Notes: a model not told the origin generated them from the letters alone. Shown: positions 37,944 to 47,029, counted from the stretch's first letter. The stretch: DNA of 64,000 nucleotides from Streptomyces sp. NBC_01750 (GCF_035918095.1 NZ_CP109137.1:744001-808000), one strand, 5' to 3'. Numbers and translations are program-made.

Positions 37944-38535
37944 CTGATGCTGACACTCACGGTGGTGACAAGGCCTGGTCGATGCGGTGAGCTATCTGGG
38001 ACTCGGCCACGTTTTCGTCGCCAACATGACCGGCAACGTCGCATTCCTCGGGTTCGCACTGGCCGGTGCCCAGGGGCTCTCGGCGCCCGCCTCCGTCACC
38101 GCCCTCGGCGCCTTCCTCGGTGGTGCGTTCGCCGGAGGCCGGCTGCACGCCCGGCTGGGCACGCATCGCGGTCGGCTGCTCACCCTCGCCCTCGGGGCAT
38201 AAGTGCTGTTGGTGGCCGTGACGGTGGTCGTGGCTGCGGCCACTGACGACAAGGTGACTTCGGGTGTCCAGTACGTGCTCATCGTGCTCCTCGCGATGGG
38301 CATGGGGGTGCAGAACGCTGTCGTCCGGCGCCTCGGCGTCCCCGACCCCACCACGACCGTCCTCACCCTGACTCTCACCGGACTCGCCGCCGACTCCAGC
38401 GCGGCAGGTGGCACAGGACCGCGGCCCGGCCGTCGCAGTGCGGCCCCCACACCAGCGGCCGGAGCCCGCAAAGGGACCCCGGCCGCCGCGCCTACCCCAA
38501 CTCCTACCTCTACGCTTGTGCCCGCCAGGTCGTGA
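37944..38535 (+). pseudogene. YoaK/DUF1275 membrane protein, broken
   Basis: Residues SYLGLGHVFVANMTGNVAFLGFALAGA are the classic DUF1275 start. The preceding LTLTVVT...GLVDAV is only readable after a frameshift near 37970. An in-frame TAA at 38200-38202 then splits the protein, and GVQNAVVRRLGVPDPTTTVLTLTLTG continues in the same frame after it. The C-terminus is replaced by a Pro/Thr-rich tail. At least two lesions. It lies between the frameshifted molybdo-enzyme and an intact kinase. Confidence 0.8.
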
Positions 38536-38567
38536 ATTGACGAACAGTTACGGGAACGGGGACTGCG

Positions 38568-40415
38568 GTGACGGCGGGGGAAGCGAACGGCGGCGAGCTG
38601 ATCGGGAAGGTACTCGGGGGGCGGTACCGGGTGACCGCGATGGTCGGGCGCGGCGGCATGGGAGTGGTCGGCCGGGCGGTGGACGAACTGCTGAACCGAG
38701 AGGTCGCTGTCAAGATCCTGCGGGCCTACACGGACGCCTCCGCATCCGAACTGGCCGATCTGCGGAGCCGGATGCAGCGGGAGGCGCAGGCCGCCGCCCG
38801 AATACGGCACAGCGGCGTGGTCACCGTGCATGACGTGACCGAGGAGCAGGGTCTGCCGGTCATCGTCATGGAACTTGTCGACGGCCCCTCGCTCGACGAC
38901 GTGCTGACGGAGCGCGGAACGCTGGAGCCGCGCGAGGCCGCGGCGATCGGCGCCAAGTTGATGGACGCGCTCGACGCCGCGCACCGGGTCGGCGTACTGC
39001 ATCGGGACGTCAAGCCGGGAAATGTGCTGCTGGAGCGCGGTGGCCGCGTCGTGCTCACCGATTTCGGCATCGCCAGCATGGAAGCCTCCGACGACGACGC
39101 CATGACCAAGCTGACCCAAAGCGGTCAGATCGTCGGCTCCCTCGACTATCTGCCGCCGGAGCGCGCGCAGGGCAGGGAGCCCGGTCCCGCGTCGGACATC
39201 TGGTCGCTCGGCATGACGCTGTACGCGGCCGTGGAGGGCACTTCGCCGTTCCGCCGCACGTCCGCGTGGTCCACGTTGGCGGCGATCGTCACCGAGCCGC
39301 TGCCGGAGCCGCGGCGGGCAGGACCGCTCACGGCGGTGCTGCAGGCACTCATGGCGAAGGAGCCGGAAGGCCGACCGACTGCCGACCAAGCGCGCGAGAT
39401 GCTGGAGCGAGTGGCCGCGGGCAGCGCGGCGAACCTCGCGCCACGGACACCCACACGTACGCCGACGCAGGCCGCCATCCCCACGCCGCCTCCCGGGTTC
39501 GGTCCCGCGCCGTCCCACCAGGCTTCGCCGCAGCCTGGTCACACCGGCTACCCACCGGCCGGCCTGCCGCCCACGCTTCCGCAGTCCGGCGCGCCGACCC
39601 CAGGCCACGCTCCCGGCGCCAGCCACTCCGCGGCAGGCCGTGCGCGGCGCCGCAGCCGTACGGTCATCGCAACGGCCGTCGCGGTCGTGCTCGCCGGGGG
39701 CGGCGTCACGTACGCCTTGGTAGACAAGTACGGCGGTACGAGCAGTATCGAGGCACGGACGGAGCCGCCTGGGGGCAGTTCCCCGGCGGGCAGCGGTCAG
39801 CCGACCGAGGGCGACACCGGCGTGGACACCCCGAGCGCCTCGCCCTCCGGAGGCGCTCGCGGGAAGCCGTCCGACGCGCCCTCTCAGCGGACGGACGAGG
39901 ACGACGACGGCAAGGACAGCGAGGCGGGCTCCGCGACGACGCCGAGCAGCGGTGGTGGCGGTGGGAACCCACATTCGTCGGCCCCTCCGACGACCAACCC
40001 CAGCGCCGTCTACCTCAGCAACGACTACAGCGCCCTCTGCGCCGGTGCGGGCAACAAGGTCACCAACAGTTCGAAGGTCATCCAGTGGGGATGCGCCAAC
40101 GCCCAGGACGAACGGTGGGTGTTCGAGGCCACCACCGACTCCAACGGCAAACGCGCCTACGCCCTGCAGAACGCGTACTCAGGCAAGTGCATGGGCCCCG
40201 CGTCGAGCCTCGCCAACGGGGCAGGCATGGTTCAGTACACGTGCAACGGCGCGGTCGACCAGAAGTGGTGGTACGACTCGGGCACGCATGCACTGCGCAA
40301 CGTCTACTCCGGCAAGTGCCTCGGACTCGGCTCCAACGCGACCAAGGGATCCCAGCTGATCCAGTGGACCTGCAACGGCGCACCGGACGAGAAGTGGTCC
40401 AAGACGGCGCGCTGA
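38568..40415 (+). CDS. Serine/threonine kinase with extracellular ricin-type lectin domain
   Basis: 615 aa from GTG 38568. Kinase: VGRGGMGVVG loop, VAVK lysine at 49, HRDVKPGNVLL, DFG, and YLPPERAQGR. A Pro-rich juxtamembrane stretch precedes one membrane segment (RTVIATAVAVVLAGGGVTYALV, about 362-383). Outside there is an acidic Ser/Thr linker and a C-terminal ricin B-type beta-trefoil with the repeats YSGKCMGP and YSGKCLGL and QW motifs. It should sense carbohydrate or wall material. An intact SpoIIE-type phosphatase converges on its 3' end. Confidence 0.9.
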   Translation: MTAGEANGGELIGKVLGGRYRVTAMVGRGGMGVVGRAVDELLNREVAVKILRAYTDASASELADLRSRMQREAQAAARIRHSGVVTVHDVTEEQGLPVIVMELVDGPSLDDVLTERGTLEPREAAAIGAKLMDALDAAHRVGVLHRDVKPGNVLLERGGRVVLTDFGIASMEASDDDAMTKLTQSGQIVGSLDYLPPERAQGREPGPASDIWSLGMTLYAAVEGTSPFRRTSAWSTLAAIVTEPLPEPRRAGPLTAVLQALMAKEPEGRPTADQAREMLERVAAGSAANLAPRTPTRTPTQAAIPTPPPGFGPAPSHQASPQPGHTGYPPAGLPPTLPQSGAPTPGHAPGASHSAAGRARRRSRTVIATAVAVVLAGGGVTYALVDKYGGTSSIEARTEPPGGSSPAGSGQPTEGDTGVDTPSASPSGGARGKPSDAPSQRTDEDDDGKDSEAGSATTPSSGGGGGNPHSSAPPTTNPSAVYLSNDYSALCAGAGNKVTNSSKVIQWGCANAQDERWVFEATTDSNGKRAYALQNAYSGKCMGPASSLANGAGMVQYTCNGAVDQKWWYDSGTHALRNVYSGKCLGLGSNATKGSQLIQWTCNGAPDEKWSKTAR

Positions 40416-40429
40416 GCCAAGCAAGAGCA

Positions 40430-40457
40430 CTGCTCGTGTCATGCACGCGAAATCGCC
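40430..40457 (+). repeat. Copy A of a 28-bp imperfect direct repeat
   Basis: Starts CTGCTCGTGTCATGCACG. It matches 42893-42920 at 24 of 28 positions. The two copies flank the phosphatase, its neighbouring remnant and the first Hsp20 gene. Confidence 0.5.
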
Positions 40458-40494
40458 TGCCTGCCGGGCTTCCAGGTGCCTTGGCCGCGACGGC

Positions 40495-41691
40495 TCACTG
40501 GCCGGGCGGCCGCCATTCGATCATCAGAATCGTGGCGTCGTCGCTGAGTTCGTTGTGCCGATGACCGAGGATCGCGTGGATGAGCAGGCGGAGCACTTCC
40601 GGCGCGTTCTGCCCGGCGGCGGTCGACCGAATGATGTAGTCGGTGAAACGCTCCAGGCCGAATTGCTCCCCGCCCTCGTCGCGCGACTCCACGACGCCGT
40701 CCGTGTAGAGCAGTATCCGGTCGCCGGGTTCGAGGCTTGTCTCGTGCACCTGCCGGGGTCCGCCGGCCAGGCTGGCGGGCAGGCCCAGCGGAGGTTCGGA
40801 AGCCCGCTCCAGGGCCTTGTCAAGCAGGCGCTGGCCGCGGATGAGCAATGGCGCCGGGTGACCGCAGTTGGACCATTGCAGCACGCCGGTCGGCATGTGC
40901 AGCTGGGCGAAGATGCCGGTGCAGAACTGGTCCGGAAGCCACTTCGCCAGCGCCTGGTCGACGGTGGCGACGAGTTTGGCCAGGTCCGCGCCCGTGCGCC
41001 GGGCGTTGCGGCAGCCCGCCATGGCCACGGAGGTGGCAAGGCCCGACGCCAGGTCGTGGCCCATGGCATCGAGGATCGTGGCGTGCAGAAAGTCCTCGGT
41101 GAATGAATGGTCGAAGGCGTCGCCGCCCAGCTCGTACGCAGGTTCCAGGACCGCGGTCGACACTACCCGGCCGGTACCGATCGAGCGCGGGGGGAGAAAA
41201 GCCCTGAGCATCTCCGTGGGCAGTTGCATCGGTCGGGTCCGCATGCGTTGCGCGAAGGTGTCGCTGTAGGTGCGCTTGGAAGTGATGATCAAGGCGAGGA
41301 GCGACGCTATCGTCCGGCAGCGCCAGAGTTTGACCCCGTCCAGTGTCTCCATGCGGAGTTCCAGGACTCCCAGCCGCTCCGCTCCGTCGACCAGCGGCAG
41401 CCACAGGGTCAGCCCGCCGGACGTGTCTTCCTCCACGCGCAGGGAGTTTGTCCGGTAGGCCCATCCGGCCAGGGAAGCGTCGACCTCCAGGTCCGGCTCG
41501 CCTTCGACCAGCGGCAGCAGCACTCTCTGCTGGAGATCGGCCAGGTAGACGATGGCACGGCCCATACCCATGGCCTCGGCATATCGCTCCAGGACCGTCG
41601 GCAGTTCCGCAGGTGACGCCTGCTGGGCGGTCCTGACCAGCGCCTCCAGCAGCCGTTCACCGGCTCCGGCCGACACGCTCGCGCCTGCCAT
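40495..41691 (-). CDS. GAF-domain SpoIIE-type (PP2C) phosphatase
   Basis: 398 aa from ATG 41691. Residues about 20-165 resemble a GAF sensor (ERYAEAMGMGRAIVYLADLQQRVLLP). The phosphatase follows, with AYELGGDAFDHS and LDAMGHDLASG for metal binding, SNCGHPAPLLIRG, then LYTDGVVESRDEGG and a terminal ELSDDATILMIEW. By family it acts on anti-sigma antagonists. It is convergent with the lectin kinase gene, not in an operon with it. Confidence 0.9.
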   Translation of the reverse strand: MAGASVSAGAGERLLEALVRTAQQASPAELPTVLERYAEAMGMGRAIVYLADLQQRVLLPLVEGEPDLEVDASLAGWAYRTNSLRVEEDTSGGLTLWLPLVDGAERLGVLELRMETLDGVKLWRCRTIASLLALIITSKRTYSDTFAQRMRTRPMQLPTEMLRAFLPPRSIGTGRVVSTAVLEPAYELGGDAFDHSFTEDFLHATILDAMGHDLASGLATSVAMAGCRNARRTGADLAKLVATVDQALAKWLPDQFCTGIFAQLHMPTGVLQWSNCGHPAPLLIRGQRLLDKALERASEPPLGLPASLAGGPRQVHETSLEPGDRILLYTDGVVESRDEGGEQFGLERFTDYIIRSTAAGQNAPEVLRLLIHAILGHRHNELSDDATILMIEWRPPGQ

Positions 41692-41822
41692 ACGATCACC
41701 CCTGCCGCGCCGGGTCACCACCATCAAAACGTCCGCACCTTGAGGTAGTCGGCCTGCTGCCTGATCACCTGGGTGGGGCGGCCGAGCCTGCGGCGGACAC
41801 GGGCCGCGTCGGGGAGCAGCTA

Positions 41823-42208
41823 ATGCGGGCGCACGGCCTGCGCCGTGGTGCCGTCCAGTCCTCCACCAGTCTGCTCCAGATCGTCCGCAAGCTCGACCTG
41901 GCACAGGCCTGGACGGCGACACGATGGCCACCCTGATCGTGGCCACGCTTGAGCAGCACTCGGCGACGTTGTGGCGGCTGCGCTGGACCAGCGCCGGCCA
42001 CCTTCCGCCGCTGCTGGTCAGCGCCACCGGCGGGGACTGCTACCTCGCCCACGGGGAAGAGCACGGCACAATGCTCGGCGTCGATCCCAGCCCGCGCCGA
42101 GTCCACCAGCATCGGCGGGGTGGCCACACCGGGAACACCGGAACGTCCCACGCGATCACCGCATCCACCACACTGCCCGACGACTGGGCCAGCGTTGTCG
42201 TTGTCTAG
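41823..42208 (+). pseudogene. Remnant of another SpoIIE-type phosphatase
   Basis: The first part (MRAHGLRRGAVQSSTSLLQIV) is in one frame up to about 41905. The next part, DGDTMATLIVATLEQ then LRWTSAGHLPPLLVSATGGDCYLAHG and GTMLGVDP, is in another. This matches the second half of a SpoIIE phosphatase, but the TDGL section is missing and the N-terminus is gone. It is unrelated in sequence to the adjacent intact phosphatase. Between 42209 and 42415 I see no gene. Confidence 0.7.
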
Positions 42209-42415
42209 GTCGCCGCTGGTCAGCGGCCCCGTCCAGATGGCGTGGCGGCCGCCACGCATCGCAGTGGCACCGCTACCGGACAGCCGGCCGAGGAGGGGCC
42301 TCCCGCGTCGGCCGGTGAAGCCGCCTTCGCCGGCGAGGCTGGCCCCATGGGCCGAGGAGGGCCCCCAAGCTGTCGCGCCGGGGCCGTGAAGCGACCAGCC
42401 GCCCGGAGAGGCTTG

Positions 42416-42865
42416 TCAGCCGGTGATCTCGACGCGCCGCGGCCTGGACTTCTCGGTCTTGGGCACGCGTACGGTCAGGACCCCGTCGGCGAGTTCGGCG
42501 GTGACGTGGTCGGCGTCGGCGTCGGCGGGCAGGGCCCACCGGAAGTCGAACCGGCCGAAACGGCGGGTCTGCCGGTGCAGCACGCCGGAGCGTTCCTTCT
42601 CCTCCACCTCGCCGTGGACTGCCAGCCGGGAATCGGTGACATCCACCGTGATCTGGTCCTTGCTGACGCCAGGGAGTTCGAGTTCGACCTGGTAGGCGTC
42701 CTCTGTCTCTTCCTCGTCGGCCGACGGCACCCAGGCGTCGGCGAGCCCACCGCCGCCGGGAACAGCTGACCGCCACAGCTGTCCGAGACGGTCAAAGTGG
42801 TCCTCGAACTCGCGGAAGGAATCCCACAGCGCAGGCAGTGCCTCACGACGGACAGTAAGCGACAT
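42416..42865 (-). CDS. Small heat-shock protein, Hsp20 family
   Basis: 149 aa from ATG 42865, with GGAAGGAG upstream. The alpha-crystallin domain spans about 50-145: YQVELELPGVSKDQITVDVTD, then GEVEEKERSG, a FDFRWALPADAD region, and the C-terminal ADGVLTVRVPKTEKSRPRRVEI. A holdase chaperone that keeps unfolding proteins soluble. It diverges from the second Hsp20 gene, with 525 bp between them. Confidence 0.95.
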   Translation of the reverse strand: MSLTVRREALPALWDSFREFEDHFDRLGQLWRSAVPGGGGLADAWVPSADEEETEDAYQVELELPGVSKDQITVDVTDSRLAVHGEVEEKERSGVLHRQTRRFGRFDFRWALPADADADHVTAELADGVLTVRVPKTEKSRPRRVEITG

Positions 42866-42892
42866 ATTCGATCATCTCCTTCCGAAAAGCAT

Positions 42893-42920
42893 CTGCTCGT
42901 GTCACGCACGTGAAGTTGCC
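42893..42920 (+). repeat. Copy B of the 28-bp direct repeat, containing TCACGCACGTGA
   Basis: Partner of 40430-40457. Here the sequence includes the perfect 12-bp inverted repeat TCACGCACGTGA (5-bp arms, CA spacer), about 40 nt upstream of the Hsp20 start on the minus strand. It could be a heat-shock operator; in copy A the palindrome is imperfect. Confidence 0.4.
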
Positions 42921-43390
42921 ACTCGAAAGACCCCTTGATCGAGGCCTTCTGTTATTACATTTCCGCCCTTTTGATCATTTATTCCTCCACTCCTCGATTC
43001 GCACCGAGGCCTTCATCGCCGTCTCCTGCGTGCCCAGGCAGGCGGCCAGCCCCACGAGTGGACAGGTCATCGTGGGAGCCGGTCCCCGGGCATAGAACCA
43101 GCACGGCGGCCACCCGCCCACAACTTTCCTTCGGAATCTTCCGTTGCCGTCAGACATGAGTTCCCGGCACGGTCTGCGACACCTTGCTCAGCAGCCCTCG
43201 ATACGGATGCCGGCGCCGCGCAGCGACCGGTGCCGCCGCCGCGGCATCCACGGCGGCGACACCGTAATCCGCTCCTGAGCTGGGCTTTCGGATACGTATA
43301 GGTCCAGGCTTGTCAAGTTTTCTTCTTTGGGCTACATAAGTGGCTGTACGGGCATCGACCGGATCCGTCGTTCGGAAGGAGTGACCAGTG
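42921..43390. other. Intergenic region between divergent Hsp20 genes
   Basis: No gene is visible. An AT-rich stretch near 42940-42990 may be the minus-strand promoter region. The plus-strand promoter is described separately at 43310. No CIRCE or HAIR element was recognised. Confidence 0.5.
43310..43338 (+). promoter_or_regulatory. Promoter of the plus-strand Hsp20 gene
   Basis: TTGTCA (43310-43315) and TACATA (43333-43338) are separated by 17 bp, close to the housekeeping-sigma consensus. Transcription would start near 43345, giving a 45-nt leader. Confidence 0.6.
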
Positions 43391-43813
43391 ATGCTCATGC
43401 ACACCGACCCGTTCCGTGAACTGGATCGACTCACCCAGCAGGCGTTTGGCACGAGGTCCTGCCCCACCGTCATGCCGATGGAGGCATACCGCGCGGGTGA
43501 CGACTTCGTGGTCCACTTCGACATCCCGGGTGTCGACCCGGAGACCGTCGACGTCGACGTCGACCGGAACGTCCTCACCGTCCGCGCTGAGCGCCGCTCG
43601 CCGGCACCGGATGGTGCGGAGTTGATCGCGGCTGAGCGCCCGACGGGGACATGCAGCCGCCAGTTGTTCCTCGGCGACAGTCTCGACACCGAGCGGATCG
43701 ACGCCGCGTACGACGCCGGGGTCCTTACGCTCCGCATCCCGGTGGCCGAGCAGGCCAAGCCGCGGAAGATCCAGATCTCGGGCGGCGAGTCTCCAAAGCA
43801 GATTGACGCCTGA
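43391..43813 (+). CDS. hsp18: Small heat-shock protein, Hsp18-like
   Basis: 140 aa from ATG 43391; GTG 43388 is equally open, but GGAAGGAG gives better spacing to the ATG. The beginning ([21 protein letters not shown]) is that of Streptomyces Hsp18. Alpha-crystallin motifs: [29 protein letters not shown], and [22 protein letters not shown] holdase chaperone. In other Streptomyces RheA represses hsp18, but no RheA gene is near. A strong terminator follows. Confidence 0.9.
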   Translation: MLMHTDPFRELDRLTQQAFGTRSCPTVMPMEAYRAGDDFVVHFDIPGVDPETVDVDVDRNVLTVRAERRSPAPDGAELIAAERPTGTCSRQLFLGDSLDTERIDAAYDAGVLTLRIPVAEQAKPRKIQISGGESPKQIDA

Positions 43814-43827
43814 AACGGGCTGAACCC

Positions 43828-43867
43828 GGCTCCCGGCAGGAGCCCCCGCTTCGCACTGCCGGGAGCC
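43828..43867 (+). terminator. 12-bp stem terminator after hsp18
   Basis: GGCTCCCGGCAG (43828-43839) pairs perfectly with CTGCCGGGAGCC (43856-43867) across a 16-nt loop. It lies 14 nt past the Hsp18 stop. Confidence 0.75.
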
Positions 43868-43964
43868 TGCAGCTGCGGCCCATTTCGTACTCGCACCGCC
43901 CGACATCCTGGTCGGCGCTTTTGGCCTGGAGCTCGGCAGGAGACAGAAAGGAAGGAGACCAGAG

Positions 43965-44357
43965 ATGCGGTGGAGTGAACTCGTGGAGGAAGTGCGCGAG
44001 CGCGGGGAGTACCCCACCACCAAGGAGGCCGAGCGGATCACAAGGATCGTGCTCTCCACACTCGGCGGGCACCTGGCCGGTCCCGAGAGGGCTGATCTGG
44101 TCAAGCGGCTGCCTGCCGAGGCCGCCACGGTCGTTGTCGAGCAGATACCCGCCGTCGAACCGCTGACCGGTGCGCAGTTCGTCGACAGTGTGGCGGCCCG
44201 GATCGATGGAGCCACTCCCGCGACTGCCCTCTGGGACGTCAGCTCGGTCCTGAGTGTGGTGGCGGACGCTGCCGGTGACGAGCTCACGGACCGCATCATC
44301 CACCTGCTCCCGCCCGGATACGCCCTGCTGTTCGGCCGGGCCCAGCTTGCGGCCTGA
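43965..44357 (+). CDS. DUF2267 family protein
   Basis: 130 aa from ATG 43965, with GAAGGAGAC upstream. DUF2267 features: ELVEEVRERGEYPTTKEAERITRIVLSTLGGHLAGPERADLVKRLP, then a second helical half. Compact and all-helical; no catalytic residues. The family often sits in stress or Hsp20 neighbourhoods, as here. Function unknown. Confidence 0.88.
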   Translation: MRWSELVEEVRERGEYPTTKEAERITRIVLSTLGGHLAGPERADLVKRLPAEAATVVVEQIPAVEPLTGAQFVDSVAARIDGATPATALWDVSSVLSVVADAAGDELTDRIIHLLPPGYALLFGRAQLAA

Positions 44358-44546
44358 CCGCCTGCCGCCAGTCGCCTCCGAACTGCGGAAACTGTTCGTT
44401 CAGCCCGCACGCCAGGTGTGCTGGTGCCGGGCGACGACCAGTGAGGTGGTGGCCGGCCTACCACCGCCCACGGGGCGGATCAGCCCCATGGGTCTTGCAG
44501 CTGTACATTTCCTCGTCCATGAGATGGACATTCCTCTCCGAGAGGG

Positions 44547-44831
44547 GTGATGGCGATGTTCCTGTCCGTAGTGTCGTCGGCCCTCAAGAGGTGCGGGCAA
44601 GCCCGGTTGAGGTGCGGGCGGATTTTCGAGCAGTGGGGGGACGCCTTCGAGAGGCGGGGGCAGGGCGTGAAGAGGCCCGGAAGGATCCGGACCACATTGG
44701 ATGACCTGATCACGGATGTGATCCTGCGGCCCCTGCGAGGAAGCTCCGCGCCAGTGAGCACAGTTGGCTCCGTGGAGCAGCGCCCGACGCCGACGCCAGA
44801 GCCGCGTGTGTCCGAACCGGATCAGGGTTGA
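44547..44831 (+). CDS. Small hypothetical protein
   Basis: 94 aa, preceded by GAGAGGGG. The body is basic with regularly spaced Cys, Gln and Arg (LKRCGQARLRCGRIFEQWGDAFERRG), likely an amphipathic helix, and the tail is acidic and Pro-rich. It sits 76 nt upstream of the DoxX gene on the same strand. I do not recognise it and it may not be real. Confidence 0.45.
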   Translation: MMAMFLSVVSSALKRCGQARLRCGRIFEQWGDAFERRGQGVKRPGRIRTTLDDLITDVILRPLRGSSAPVSTVGSVEQRPTPTPEPRVSEPDQG

Positions 44832-44907
44832 GGACCTGACAGGCCCGACCTGCGTGACGTGCGCCCCCGCACATCAGGGGATCACCGGACGTGTGAAGGA
44901 GGAGATG

Positions 44908-45465
44908 ATGACTGTCGGACTCTTGCTCATTCGTGTCGTCGTCGGACTGCTGCTCATCGGGCACGCCACCCAGAAGCTCTTCGGGTGGTTCGGCGGGCAC
45001 GGGCTCGCCGGCACGGGCGCCTTCTTCGACAGCATCGGCTACCGGCCGGGACGTCGCTTGGCCTTTTTGGCCGGCCTCGCCGAGCTGACCGGTGGCCTGC
45101 TGCTGACGCTCGGCCTGCTGACCCCGCTCGCCGCCGCCATCATCATCGGCACGATGATCGCTGCGGCCGCCGTGCACCTGCGTAACGGCCTGTGGGTGCA
45201 GAACGGCGGCTACGAGACCCCGCTGCTCTACGCGGTCACGGCGCTCGGAGTGGCGTTCACCGGCCCCGGCGGCGTGTCGCTCGACCGGCTGTTCGCGCTG
45301 AACTGGCCGTGGCCATACGGCCTCTACGCCGCGGCACTCGGCCTGCTCGCCGCTCTGCCGTTCGTCATGATGCGCCGACTTCGGCCGGCGAAGAAGCCGG
45401 ATCAGCCGCAGCGGACCGATACGCGGCATCCGAAGCAGCGGCTGAAGATCCGTATCCCAGTCTGA
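44908..45465 (+). CDS. DoxX family membrane protein
   Basis: 185 aa from ATG 44908, with AAGGAGG 5 nt upstream. Four membrane segments, beginning LLLIRVVVGLLLIGHATQKLFGWFGGHG, the DoxX signature. By family it is an inner-membrane subunit in quinone/thiosulfate redox or membrane oxidoreductase complexes linked to thiol stress. The C-terminal 25 residues are basic and cytoplasmic. Confidence 0.9.
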   Translation: MTVGLLLIRVVVGLLLIGHATQKLFGWFGGHGLAGTGAFFDSIGYRPGRRLAFLAGLAELTGGLLLTLGLLTPLAAAIIIGTMIAAAAVHLRNGLWVQNGGYETPLLYAVTALGVAFTGPGGVSLDRLFALNWPWPYGLYAAALGLLAALPFVMMRRLRPAKKPDQPQRTDTRHPKQRLKIRIPV

Positions 45466-45667
45466 CCACGACCGGGGCTCCGGTGCCGGAGGTAACGCAT
45501 CTGCCCCGGCACCGGAGCCTGACCCTCGCCGGAGTTCACGGTCTGCTGCGTCACGCAGCCCGTGCGACCGCCACCTGATCCGGTTGGCCGCAGGTGACCA
45601 CGAGGTCGCCGTTGCATCCGACGCAATTCCCCGAGGTCCCGCACGGCCTGGAACATCGTCCACTCAA

Positions 45668-45905
45668 ATGCCGAGCGGCGAGGCGACGGTTTGGGCGAGT
45701 AACCTCCGCAGCCGGTGGGAAGACCTGCTCGTGCACGGCCGCGACTTGCCGGATGACCAGCTCAAGGCCCTGGAGCAGAGGCCCGACTGGTCCTGGAACC
45801 CCCTTCCGCGACGGCCACACCGCGAAGGTTCTCGTGACTGCGGGAGGCGCGACTGCGCAGCGTGGCCGGACGCTCAGTCGATGGCGCGGTGCCACCGCCC
45901 CGTCC
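45668..45905 (+). pseudogene. Helicase-associated-domain fragment
   Basis: SNLRSRWEDLLVHGRDLPDDQLKALEQRPDWSWNPL resembles the repeat unit of helicase-associated domains found in large Streptomyces helicases. Continuation (RDGHTAKVLVTAGG) needs a frame change near 45810. Without flanking repeats or a helicase core it must be a remnant, and the match is from memory of the repeat pattern. The rest of 45466-45997 shows nothing clear. Confidence 0.35.
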
Positions 45906-45997
45906 CGCGCAAGCAGGTCATTTGCTGCACTATGTATCAAATGCTCTCTCATGTAGGGGCAGACCTGCGGGTGATCCGTGAGAGGAAGCCACAGTTC

Positions 45998-47029
45998 ATG
46001 GGCGGCGTAATCCACGATCCTGGCGACGCGGCCGGGCCCGTCCATGAGGCGGCTGCTGTCTCCACCGGCAGCCTGCCCAGTGCGGAAGCGGTGGATGACG
46101 CGCTGTCCGCGGCCTACGCACGGTTTCGGGGCGACACCTCGGGACGCGTGGCGGACTACATTCCCGCTCTGGCCGAGGCCGATCCGCGCCTGTTCGGGCT
46201 CAGCGTCGCCGACGTGCATGGAAGCGTTCGCCAGGCCGGTGACGCCGGCCATCCGTTCTCCATCCAGTCCATCTCGAAGGCGTTCGTGTTCGCCCTGGTG
46301 GACCAGGCCCTCGGGCACGACACGGTCCGGCGGCGGGTGGGGGTCAACAACACCGGCCTGCCGTTCAACTCCATCCTGGCCATCGAACTCAATCACGGCA
46401 GCCCGATGAATCCGATGGTCAATGCCGGCGCACTCGCCACCACGAGCCTGGTCCCGGGAGCGGACGCCGCCGAGCGTTGGGACTTCATCCAGCACGGACT
46501 GTCCCGGTTCGCCGGCCGTGAACTCGACCTGGACATGCGGGTGTACGAGTCGGAGGCTGCCTCCAACCAGCGCAACGAGTCGATCGCCCGGCTGCTCGAC
46601 AGTTACGAGCGCCTCGGCTGGGATCCGATCGAGACCACGGACGTCTACACCAAGCAGTGCTCCCTCTCGGTGACCACCCGCGACCTGGCCATCATGGGGG
46701 CCACCCTCGCCGACGGCGGGGTCAATCCCCTCACCGGCGACCAGGTCGTCGACGCCGCGGTATGCCGCGACACTCTGGCCGCGCTGGCCACCTCCGGCTT
46801 GTATGAGCGCAGCGGCGACTGGCTCTACGAGATCGGCATGCCGGGCAAGAGCGGGGTGTCCGGCGGCATCCTGACCGTCGCTCCCGGCAAGGGCGGGCTG
46901 GCCGCGTTCTCCCCCGGTCTGGACCCGGCCGGCAACAGCGTCCGCGGACAACGGGCGACCCACTACCTGTCCGGCGCGCTGGGCCTCAACCTCTTCGCAT
47001 CCGCCCCGTACCTGAGATCCGAAGACTGA
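45998..47029 (+). CDS. glsA: Glutaminase (glutamine amidohydrolase)
   Basis: 343 aa from ATG 45998, with AGAGGAAG 9 nt upstream; the longer open frame back to 45584 is remnant sequence. The serine-lysine catalytic motif is in FSIQSISKAFVFAL. Also PFNSILAIELNHGSPMNPMVNAGA, and KQCSLSVTTRDLAIMGATLADGG. It hydrolyses glutamine to glutamate and ammonia, and in other bacteria supports acid resistance. It is set in a stress-gene neighbourhood. Confidence 0.95.
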   Translation: MGGVIHDPGDAAGPVHEAAAVSTGSLPSAEAVDDALSAAYARFRGDTSGRVADYIPALAEADPRLFGLSVADVHGSVRQAGDAGHPFSIQSISKAFVFALVDQALGHDTVRRRVGVNNTGLPFNSILAIELNHGSPMNPMVNAGALATTSLVPGADAAERWDFIQHGLSRFAGRELDLDMRVYESEAASNQRNESIARLLDSYERLGWDPIETTDVYTKQCSLSVTTRDLAIMGATLADGGVNPLTGDQVVDAAVCRDTLAALATSGLYERSGDWLYEIGMPGKSGVSGGILTVAPGKGGLAAFSPGLDPAGNSVRGQRATHYLSGALGLNLFASAPYLRSED

